This document shows, one piece after another, positions 37,261 through 47,960 of a stretch of 64,000 nucleotides of DNA. Source of the stretch: Rhyzopertha dominica (lineage: Eukaryota; Arthropoda; Insecta; Coleoptera; Bostrichidae). Position 1 is the stretch's first letter. Each line of letters opens with the position of its first letter. The DNA lies in the NCBI GenBank assembly GCA_025024175.1, contig QCXZ01000064.1:4712001-4776000 (forward strand), in the 5' to 3' direction. The notes below the pieces were generated by a model that saw only the letters and a list, made by a program, of their open reading frames with translations, did not search any database and was not told where the DNA came from. Position numbers and translations under genes: made by a program.

Positions 37261-39074
37261 TTCTCAATATCTTCTTGTGTCTGCTACACCTACTTATGAT
37301 TCAAGAACTGTTCTGTCCATCGGTGTTTTTTTTACTGCTCATACTACATTGTTAACCCAAAAGAATGGAAGTTTATAAAGTAGCTGAAATGTTAAAAACA
37401 AGATATAATTTGCAACAGATATAAAAAGAATGTAAAAAGTAAAAACCATCAAGTTCTTCCAAGTTCTGCCTGATATATAAACAACAGATTGTAATCATCG
37501 CTGCAAAAAACAGCTAATCTTGATTCTATTTTCTGTATTGCTTGGGTGTATATGGAAGTTATATGTTTTTACGATCCAATAAGTAGTCATTTTGAGAACG
37601 ATTTATCCATTGCAACATAATAACTGTTCCTGAAAGCGCAGATGTTTCAAAATGCAAATATCAGATAACAATTTCGGTATAACTTAAACTCAGTATTATT
37701 TTTATAGGGTGTTATCCACATTCCAATAGATAACATACTTATACAAGCATAGCATAAATACCACGATAAAACTATTTCAAAATAACTATCATAAAACGAT
37801 CCCGCTATTAGTTATATAAAAAGGAATGCAGAAATACCCGTACTTTTCCAAAATCCTCATTTGGGAATTTGATAATACTCCTTAACTGAAAATTTTAAAG
37901 ATTTAATTGCTAGATAAGTAAATGAGGGGAACTTATATATTTAGTCACGCATATCTGCCTTTATAGCTGCCCGTTATGAGCTACAAATTTAATTAACTGT
38001 TACAAAATAAGTTGTAATTTGTAACTGCAGGGGACATGTACTGAAACAACACGTTCGTAAGTAATATCCTTTCACTTCTCTGTGCGAAGGCAATTGGTAA
38101 CGCTTTTTGTACGTCTGGAGTGTCTCTCTGTTAGTAAGGTACTAAAATATTAGTAATTGCAGTAAAATCCATTAGGCAGATTTGTTTTTCTGCAAAAATC
38201 TTTCCACATTTAGCAGTCTTCATGTGATACTGACAATTGAAGGGTGCATTGTATAAAACTTGTAGTATTAAATATAAAAATATTTGTTCGTGAGCATTAT
38301 TTTTTTGCACTTAGATACATATTTTCTCTTAATCTTAGGGAGTGCATTTTAGTTGGAATACACCCTTCATGGCCTGAATGTTTCGGCTATATACAAAAAG
38401 TACCACAGTGTCTTTTCAAGGCCTACTTTCTCCATTTTAACATCTGGTGTAATTGGTATGCATAACGTAATAAAGAAGGTTTCTTTGTGTAGTATGAAAT
38501 CTTGTTGCAATACATCAATAGCTGTCATTATTTTGTGACAATTATAGTCCTAGACAAAGCAAAAACCATAATGTTTTTAGTTACCCCTTGTAAAATCAGA
38601 TCGCGCTTTTTTAAAGACTTATTATCTGACAGATTTTCGTTTGGCAAAACAATGTTCTAATTAATAATGTAGGTTTATGTTCTATGCAGGACATTTAGAT
38701 AACTTATTTTATTTGAAGACCATTTACTAATGCTATTTATCTACTCATATTTTTTTACTGTTATATATATTATAACTAGATATTGCTATAGATCAAAGTA
38801 TATTCCAAGATTTTCCCTGAGAATAACGTATGTCACCTTTCCTGTCATCTAAATGCGTGATTTCTGCTTTGCATAATGATCTTCGTCGAGATATTTATAT
38901 AATCTGATCGCGCAAATCTCAAAACGAGACATGCCAATATTTATCGAAATCAAAATATAAACAAATCGACAATTTATCGCACAATCAAAGAATGTGAAAA
39001 AGGGATACCATGTATAAACATTGCTATAAAAGCGGTCGGGTAACTTCATAGCGAAAACTGGCGAGAAAATTTAA

Positions 39075-39625
39075 TGTTGGACAGAGCACTCCGTCTAGGA
39101 CCCTATCAAGTAAGAATATGGTATTACGAAATGGCGAAGAGCTCCAAAACACATAGAGGTTCAATTAGAGAGAATTCCGAGATGTTGCTTCGCGTTGAGA
39201 ATTCGTCAACAAGTTATTGTGATGGACGACGAAAAATATTTTTCATTGCGTAACAGTGAGATGAAGGGAATGATGGTTTTTACGCAGACGACAACGAGAA
39301 TGTCCCTAATGATGTTAAATTTAAAAGCAAATAAATTTTTGTATGGTGTGCCATTTCTGAGGCTGGCTTCATCTCGCAGCCCTACATTGGTGCTGCTCGG
39401 GGCGATTGGTAATGAGTTCAAAAACGTCAGCTTTGTACCAAAAAGAGACATTCCTCTAGCCTGCCCCGGGCTCGCCCATTTGAAGAGTTCTGGGGCAATA
39501 TTCAGTCGGAAGGTCTATAATAATGGATGAGAAGCAGAAAACGAAGAACAATGGCGCCACATATTTCTAGAGAATTAGGGAAATCGACGGTGTCAAAAGA
39601 ATGATGCAGCTCGTTAGAGGAAAAC
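39075..39625 (+). pseudogene. Transposase relic, second copy
   Basis: Duplicate of 27480-28030. A few homopolymer differences change which pieces stay open: here 39195-39530 reads through from VMDDEKYF to FSRKVYNNG with mixed frames. It gives no evidence of function. Confidence 0.7.
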
Positions 39626-42232
39626 TGAGGCAAATAGAAATAACGGTCTCTTTCGCGGTTATATGAATTTTTTTATAGGTATAAGTAAGAAAGGATAGTA
39701 AACGAGTTTGTTTAAAATTTGATACAAATATAAAACTATTTTTATGAGCATTTCCAGCATGTAAGTTTTGGAATCATACGTTATTGAGGAAATGTTAGGT
39801 ATTTCCATACCTCTTATGTATTTACGAAATCAGCAATTGAGTATGTGGTACTTTTGCTATTTGAGACAGAAATTGATTTGAAAATCGGAAGAATGCTGAT
39901 ATTTTAATTACAAAACGCTATTATTTGTGCTTGACTCGACAATCGTGTAACGACTAATTGCGTGATATATCAAAAGCTTTTTTGCTTGCGTTGTTAATTA
40001 ATATTCCTCGTGTCTTACCACCAAAAATGAGGAAGCTATCAACAGGTGATGCGGCTGACATTTCGAGACGCCAGCTGAAAACAACCGTCATTCTAATGAC
40101 GAATAACATTTACAAAACAGCACGAATCTGAGTAAGCACACCGACAAAAAACATTGTGGAAACCCTGTAAATGCATAAAAATTCAAGGGCATATATAGGT
40201 ACAATCAACACCTAATGCAAAATTAAGTTGGCGTAATAACGTCTGCCGATATTTTTAGCACATCATACATATATTTTTAGCAAGTTTATACAAATCTAAC
40301 TTGACAAGTGGGAATATTATAATACGCAAAGGCATGACATTAGCTAATTAGCTTCGCATAAGCGTGCGTTTTCGTTTTTATAGCATACGTTTTGCTTCAT
40401 TTGGAATTCAAACGCAGAACTATTTTTGGTTTGCCAGTTGCATAATTTCACAATATAGCGCAAATCACGTGTTTCTCTAGCTAGATAGTGGGTTACAAAT
40501 GCACTGTCACATTTGGAACAATGTCGTTAGGAAAATCTGAATGGTCATTAAGTCCCTTTTAATGTAATTACATTAACATAGGAATTTTAGGCAGGACCTG
40601 TTGTGGTAATTATAAAATTGCTGAAATTCACCGTCTGTTTGGATTATGCAGGCTTTTATCAATGGATGTGTTGTAGAGTGACTTCATGATAGGCTACGTA
40701 TCCACTATAGTGTTAAACCATTCATTTTGGGAATTTTTTTGTCAACATCACGTTTAGAGATATCCGTAACACTTATTAAGAATTATTGTGCTGATTGTAT
40801 CACTGTGCATACTAGCGGTTTTATTGCTATAGATTTCTTAGCAAATCAGTTATCTAAGATTCAAGGGATTCCAGAACGATGAGTAGTGTATTATTTCTGT
40901 GGTACCTAAATGCTTTATCTTAGTTTCTGACTGGATTTATGACCTTAATGTCGTTACTTTTTATTTGTTTCAAGGTTTTTCAGAGATAACGACACATTTA
41001 CTTCTAAAATTGTCCGTCACATACATTTGAATTCCACTTTGACTTTGCTGGTTTATCGTATAGTTTTCATTCAGATGCGATACTTCACGGATAATATGTT
41101 TTATACAATGCTTCAATGATGTGTAGTATTACTCAACTTCGTTCTAAATTTTAAAGGGGTATTTGACTTGAAGACTATGATGGTTACGGTCTTACGATGA
41201 AAGAGGCACTAAATCTATTAAGAAATCAATGCTGTAAAAGGTCTTAAACACAGTGTATCTTTGTATACACTTTAGAGAACAGGATCAAGTGGTTGAAGTC
41301 TTCTTAAGGTAAGAATTCCAGACCTGTTGAATACATTAGCAGTACTAAATAATTTTGGGTTTATCAGAACAGTCGTTTTCTTCAAACCATCCTATTTCTT
41401 CTTCTAAAATTAATGTCGATTTTGGTTGTCAAGGTATGTTCTCCTGCCTAACTTGCTATAAAGTGTATGTTTTTACTGGATTAAGCAGCAAGTGATGTAA
41501 ATTGTGGAAATATTCATTTTGGACTTTTCTCCCATTACCGTGGGGTACTAGTGAAAATCACGGCTAGCTTGGGAAAATTGTTTTGATCTCATCTCCACGC
41601 ACTAAACAGAGCAAACGCTAATACTGATTCGCGATGGAATAAAAGTGTGGACTACATTTAATTTTTGTAGAAAATGAAGTTTTTGCAACGGGAATGTTAT
41701 TTTTTAGCCCTGATCAATCCACTTGACCTACGACTAGTTTCGACCTATTAGGGCTCGTCAGTCACTAGGTCGATCCCTATCACAGCTATAGATCGCCGAG
41801 CTCGCAGAGTTTCGCTTAGATGGCACTGAGGGCATCGGCTCTCGCATACAGTAAGCAGGTCGTCTACACTCTAATTTCAGGAAGAAGTGTTGTCAGACGC
41901 AGAGATTTGTCCCCTACTCATAGGGATTATTTCTCAAAGTAGGGACGTAGGGGAGAATTTTTTGAAATCTTCGTTATAAAGGGCTTTTAAGCTAACATAT
42001 TTTTTTCAAAATCACACGTGCTTTTTATATTTATTATTGGCAAAAAAACAGAACGATTTATTATAACTAATTTGATGAGTATTGGCAAAGGACGAGCTTT
42101 CTTCGTTGACAATTTGATTTGGAATGTGAATTGTCGATCGCCAATCTACCTCTTATTTTAAAGATAAAATATCTTCAATTCAATACAGTAGTAACTATGT
42201 AGAAGTACGCGAGAAGCATTGTCTTGTATATA
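39626..42232. other. No gene recognised (duplicate of 28031-30638)
   Basis: Same content as the first copy, including the hammerhead-like motif. Confidence 0.4.
41725..41771 (-). ncRNA. Hammerhead-ribozyme-like motif, second copy
   Basis: Identical in core and stems to 30131-30177; it exists because of the segment duplication and is not independent evidence for conservation. Confidence 0.5.
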
Positions 42233-43679
42233 CAGGATGTTTCACGAATGATAATGACCCTGACGAAATTAAAAATGCAACCGAAATTACATTCTCATAG
42301 CCAATATGGTTATTTTACATAATGGTATTATTTTAAAAATAAATTGGGAATCCATGACGGCTATGCACTATGGTTCCTGTCACTGCATTTATTAAACGTT
42401 ACAATGTATTGAAATGATGAAAAAACAGATATGATTTTGATTTATGGTGAATGCAAGAAAAATGCTTCCGCTACTGCCTGTTTATACAGACATCGTTTTC
42501 CAAATGGAAGAGCTCCTGCCGATACAATTTTCAAGAGATTTGAATTAACTTTAAGGACAAACTGGCCACCACTGAAAAAGTCAAGAGGAAGAACAGCAAC
42601 AGGTTCTGACAATGAAATTAGAGTATTGGAAATGATTGACGAAAATCCTTATATTAGTCAAAAGGTAGTCTCAGGGGCAACCGGTATTAGTCTGTCTTCA
42701 GTACACCGAATAATTAAAGGCAATCAATTTCATCTGTATCACTTGCAATTGGTTCAGGCCTTAAAGGAGACAATTATCCTAAAAGACTTCTTGTAACTTT
42801 TTTCGGGAAGACCAAAATTTGATTGTGAGATTTTATGACAACATTTGCTTCTAAGATGAAGCAAGTTTTTCTAATAATGGTGGAGTTAACAAACATAACA
42901 TGCATTATTATGCGCAAGAAAATCCACGTTGGATTCGAGAAGGACATTTTCAAACTCTACTCGATGAATGTCTGGTGCGGAATATTGGGGAATCAAATTG
43001 TTGGGCCTTATTTTTTTCGCGATAGTTGAAACGGCAATACTAATCTAAATTTTCTAAGAAACATTTTACCGACACTTCTCTAAAATGTAAATTTACAAGT
43101 AAGACAAGATCTATGCTTCAACAAGATGGGGCACCTGCACATTATCATAGAATAGTGCGAAATCGTCTTGATTTGGTTTTGCCTAACCGATGGATAGGAA
43201 GAGAGGAAGAGGTTCAATTAATCCTTGACCACCGAGAAGCCCGGACCTTACTCCTTCGGATTTTTTTCTGTGGGAATGGTAAAAGAGCAAGTATACCAAA
43301 CATCAGTTGAAAGTGTGGAACATTTAGAAAATAAAATACGTGATGCATGTAGATCCATCACTCCAGAAATGTTAATGCATGTTAAAAGATCGTTTTGGGC
43401 ACGAATTCAAGCTTGTGAAAACAGCGGAGGGCGACATTTTGAGCATTTATTACATTAATGTTATTAAATAAACATTTTTCAAAAATAAAATTTGTTTTAC
43501 AATACCGAATTTACTTAAAGCAAATGATTGAAGCTTATGTCAAAATTTACGAATTTATATACCTCTCTACGTTTTATATTTTTTAAGACGATGAACAATT
43601 ATCTATGTTACCTCTGCAAATGTATTTTGGGTTGCATTTTTAATTTCGTCAGAGTCATTATCATTCGTGAAACATCCTG
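42233..43679 (+). mobile_element. DD41D transposon, second copy
   Basis: Duplicate of 30639-32085, with the same terminal repeats. Its transposase relic spans 42431-43458 and carries the same stop before the first catalytic Asp. Confidence 0.85.
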
Positions 43680-45416
43680 TGTTATACTTAGCATTTCGTC
43701 GCTAGACCGTCCTTTGTTTGAAAGCAAAATATTCCTTTTTGTACCTCTTTCCTGTTTTTCGGGTAATAATGCCAGAGATGCTTCATTGGCTTGTTCCAGT
43801 ACAGTACAGTACAGTACAAACAGTTGTGGTAGACGTTTAATACGAAAAACACGGCAAAACTTTGAGAGCAAAACCCTCACATAGAAACGAGAAAACATGC
43901 TTCTAGATTTATAAATTTTTGTTCCTTTTCAAGTCTTTTTCTTGCTGGGCGGTAGAAAAAATATGTGTGTTACCTACACTGGAAGAAGGTGCCTTTTCTT
44001 CCCTTGATGGTTACTGCCCTCGACAACACTCTACATCAAGGTGCAGTGGTGCGCCACTGACCTAACTCGTGGGGCATAAATCGCAGTGCTTTGAAGAAGG
44101 CACGTTTACCGGCTCCGGGGCCTCTATCATCAACAGTCCACCCACCCGATGCAATGAGCAGTTCGTGAGAGGTCGCTTTTTACAGATTTTTTTTAAAACC
44201 AACCCTATGGCGGTGCAACGCGAATAAATCGAGCATTCCTTGTACGGCGGTGCCAAGTTTAGAAGAAATCATGTAGGCAACTATTTTTTTAACATGTTTT
44301 CCATCACTGGTAATACATGTATACTTTTCAATCCTCTTGCGATTACGTAAGATGGAACATTCAACTTCTGGAGGTGAAACGTTGTTTACTGTAACCAATT
44401 CGTTCATTCGTAACAATAGTTTTGTACAAGTCTTTTTATCTATCTCTGGATAAAAATGTAACACGTAAGATCTAGTGAGCTGGCTTGGCACCGAAATAAA
44501 CTTCCTCTACACATCCAATAATCTTGTGCTTAAACGGTCATGCACATTTTCGAGAAAATGCGCAGAGCAACCATCGTTGTTGAAACCACATATTTCTTCT
44601 GGTTACCAGCAAATAATAAACTACGTTCTATTCTTAGAAAATTTCAAACAGCTCTATTTAATTGTATACAAAACGGATCAGACTTTTCACCTATTTTTGT
44701 GATCAACTATATGTATTTCTCAGCTGATCACAGTCAGCGAGTTAGAAATAGAGTTTTCTTCACATATCTGTTTTAACCAGTGGCAATAATTTTTCTTTGC
44801 ATCATACTCCGAGTCTGATGTAAGGACATTTGATTTGGATGTACTTAATTATTTCTCATTTAAGATAATCCCACATGCAGTGCAGTTTGCCTGGTCCCTA
44901 GTTCTGGATTTCTCTTTACATAAACAAGCATTTTTGTAATATTGTTGTATAATGGCTTTAACCCTTTCGAATATCTTAATTATCAAGATAAGTAACAACA
45001 TATGATTGTTCTGTAATACATGCGTTTTGAAAACAAGAAAATAAAATAAACATAAAACAGGCAGCAACAACAAACTTTAAAGCGTAAAATTAGTAAATCA
45101 ATAAGTTTTGTTTCCATGACAAATTTGATTTATTCAAAATATGTAGATGTAGTTGTTGTTAAGGTGCGTTTAGATACTTTATAAATATGTTGGAGTTGCA
45201 TAGGCTGGTACAAATTTATAACCCCATAAGATGATTATTGTTATTGTCATGCCGAACAAGCCGTCTGGTGGCTGTGCTAGAAGTTTGAAATTATTTTTGG
45301 TGACTTCTATTATCTATCTATCCATAATTTTTTAAGAATTTTTTTCTTAAGCTTCTAAGTCGAAGCAATCCCGCTTGTCGAGCTACACCTTCTACCTATA
45401 TAGTTAGACTAGAAAG
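43680..45416. other. No gene recognised (duplicate of 32086-33816)
   Basis: The unrecognised minus frame is here at 44180-44491 and is a little longer than in the first copy because of a base difference near 44190. A further minus frame, 44849-45073, ends with a cysteine-containing segment (CTACGIILNEK) that I cannot assign. Confidence 0.4.
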
Positions 45417-46502
45417 TTACAAGTACAAGCTGGTTGTTTCCATGCAAGATAAACGTCTTGGCTGCGAACCCAAAAGGGTATTGGACACACAATAAGAAAA
45501 GGAGCGACAAAAAAAGGTGTGCATATGAGTTGGAATCAACAGAATATCTTTTCTGCGTATATTAATACTGTGTACATCTCTCCTAAACGTAATTTTATCA
45601 TGTAGATTTCTACGTGATCTCATATCCAACCAAGGTACTAAACCTGAGTCTGTGATTATCATGATGTACTTTCGTTCGCCCAAAAATTAAGCGTAAACAA
45701 GAATTTTATACGACTTGGATCCTCCTTCAATCGGCATAATCCAAGCAAGTCCATAGACACTATCAGCAAAGTTAGACAAAGAAAGGACCATAACATCACA
45801 CAGATATACTTTTTGTTGTAAATTTAGTAGGCGACGGATATAAATAATATCAGATAATTGCAGTAGAGAATGTACATGCGTACTAAAACGCAATCTATTA
45901 TCGATCCATAAACCCAAACTTTTAGCACATCTGACAATTTCCAAATTCTGACCATGTACCTTAACATGTAAGTTCGTAACTAATCCAGTGTACCAGGGGG
46001 AGGTAGGAGACATACAAAATACGATTGCTTTCGACTTAGACGGATTTAAGGACAAAGAATGGTCCATTTGCTTGCTATCCAAAATAGTATTTTTCTCGGA
46101 ATAATAAATAACTTGAGTATCACCGACATAAGTATGGCATTCACCATGTCGAATAACACCAGCAAGAACAGACCTATATAAAGTAAAAAGTATAGGACCC
46201 AGAAGAGATCCCTGTGGGACACCACAAGTTACACCAAATGGTTCCGATAGAACGTCACCAATTTTAACAATCTGAACCCTATCTGACAGATAACTTTTGA
46301 ATAATTTCAATGCATCGGTCCCTATGCCTAGATGATGCAAGATAGCCGTAAGTAGGCAATGGTTAAGGGGATTAAAGGTTCTAGAATAATCTAAAAGTAC
46401 CAGAAAACAAACTTTTCTAACGTCTAGGGCTGATAGGATATTATCCGCAACGTTCTGTTGCTCGTTTCTTACATAGTGAAGGCGTGAAACCCACTGATAC
46501 AC
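45417..46502 (-). pseudogene. Jockey-like RT fragment (second copy, longest frame)
   Basis: A 271-codon frame (46502-45687) holds the RT blocks in order: VRNEQQNVADNILSALD, LLDYSRTFNPLNHCLL, LKLFKSYLSDRVQIVKIG, CGVPQGSLLGPILFTLYRS, then SLSLNPSKSKAIVF, KSLGLWIDNRLRF. The catalytic box that should read YADDTQ is YVGDTQ, so one of the two essential Asp residues is lost. The next frame (45683-45417) continues the C-terminal tail (GLVPWLDMRSRRNLHDKI). The 5' end of the element is absent; a mariner fragment lies beside it. Confidence 0.85.
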
Positions 46503-46529
46503 ATTTCCATATCTACAGTTGCAGATTTC

Positions 46530-46945
46530 TGAAAGAAAATTGTCAAATTATCTTGGATGAAATCGCCGCATCACATATTATCCACAATATGCCGAATTTC
46601 TATAATGTGTCAAGATGGGTGCCAAACAAATTGATCACAGAATTGAAACAACGACACATGGATGCATGTGAAGAATTTTTGTTTTGATATGAAGCAGAAG
46701 GAGGCGCCTCTCTGAAAATGAGCCATGGGTACACATCAACGTGAAACCAAGAGAACAAGTGAAGGATGATGGCACCTTTCTTCGCCGAAAACTCAAAAAT
46801 TTCGTATACAGCTCTCGACAGGAAAGGTTAAGTCGTCTTTTTTGGGACGCAAATGTAGTCATTTTGGATGGCTACTTGCCTACTGGGGTCACCGTTAGAT
46901 GTGAAATATACTTAGAAGTCATGGAGAATTATCTCAAGTGAGCCA
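46530..46945 (+). pseudogene. Mariner (DD34D-type) transposase fragment
   Basis: Across frames the plus strand reads CQIILDEIAASHIIHN, VSRWVPNKLITELKQRHMDA, CEEFLF, and then LFWDANVVILDGYLPTGVTV in the 46741-46941 frame. These are the linker and early catalytic blocks of a mariner transposase. The section with the first catalytic Asp and the whole C-terminal half are missing. The first 70 bp are also present at the end of the first duplicated copy (34940-35007). Confidence 0.7.
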
Positions 46946-47724
46946 TCAAATCTAAAAGGTGAAGATCTTTCTCCCAAAATTTGAAGTCCTCCTTATTTCT
47001 AACCTCGTCCCGGGCAATTATCCTCTCTAATGAGGTGGGATTTTCTTTAAGTAATTTGCAGTGTTCCAGGCACTACATAAGTGGCTCGGCCCACGTCCAA
47101 ATGGTATTGAAATACATCCGAAGCTGTGGATGAAGTGTATAGAACGTAATGGAGTTTTCTTTTGACACTGCCTCGTATTTTCTGAGGTATGGCATAATTT
47201 CAATAGATTATTTTGGACTCTTTAAGAAAGCTTGGGAAGAACACCTCGCTGGATCTTACTCCAAAATGGACAAGCTTTACCGCGAACAGGGAGTGGAAGA
47301 CCTTGCCCTTTAACGAGATTTGTCCAATGGACGCTCCTTGCCACATCCATTGTCATTATAATTCACCTCTCTGGTATCGATTATGTGACAACGTCGCCCG
47401 TAGCTCGTTTAGAAAGTGCGCTGTTACTCCAGCGAGCTGTTGCCGAGTCAAGGCCACATTTTCACCGGGGCGGACCTTGTCTATTGCTGACCAGAAGTGT
47501 GACCAGCCCAAGGTCGATCCTGGTTAATCGTAAGCTGGTCGACGCTCCGCGAAGTCCAGGAGGCCGTTAATGAGGGACGGCGTTGCCAAATTTTTCGCGA
47601 AACGGGAACAGCCATCGGCGGTTCTTGGTTCGGGACACTGATGTAAAGACTGTAAAACACGAATCTATTTATATATGTTGATTGTAAAAGAAAATGCTTA
47701 CTTATTGTTATAGGCACTTATTAC
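46946..47724. other. No gene recognised
   Basis: A higher-GC stretch at about 47220-47640 has overlapping open frames on both strands (47213-47527, 47232-47570, 47481-47717) that I cannot assign. It may be an old LTR or an unidentified element. Confidence 0.35.
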
Positions 47725-47958
47725 TTATTCAGTCCTGAATTTTCTCGTTGTTTCAGAAGTTTTTACGAGTACTTTATTTTCTGTACTGTCTTCCACATAG
47801 GCTTCTGCAACTCCCCTGCTACGCCAACCATCGTATCTCATCAAAACTTGAATGTCGGCTCCGGTAGACCTAAGAACGCGGCAGTTTTCCTTGTAATATA
47901 TTGCAGTAGGTATGTTTATACCAATTGGTTGCACTGTGCATTAGCCCTCTTTATAATA
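47725..47958 (-). pseudogene. Tyrosine recombinase C-terminal piece (copy 2, right of insertion)
   Basis: The minus strand reads YYKENCRVLRSTGADIQVLM, then YDGWRSRGVAEAYVEDSTEN, matching the C-terminal catalytic block of the recombinase relics at 19.4 and 53.2 kb; the terminal Tyr is kept, the HxxR His and Arg are not. Its N-terminal half lies on the other side of the DD41D element at 50253-50674. Confidence 0.65.
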
Positions 47959-47960
47959 TA

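Larger units (their letters stand above)
37259..46600 (+). repeat. 9.3-kb segment, second copy of the direct duplication
   Basis: It corresponds base for base to 25663-35007 with small indels. Unlike the first copy it has no N calls and it continues past the point where the first copy stops, so it is the better version of the locus. Confidence 0.95.

Noticed and set aside
47213..47717. Overlapping frames of 78-112 codons in a GC-richer stretch
   Set aside because: Three frames are open across the same bases, as expected of GC-richer non-coding DNA; no domain match.
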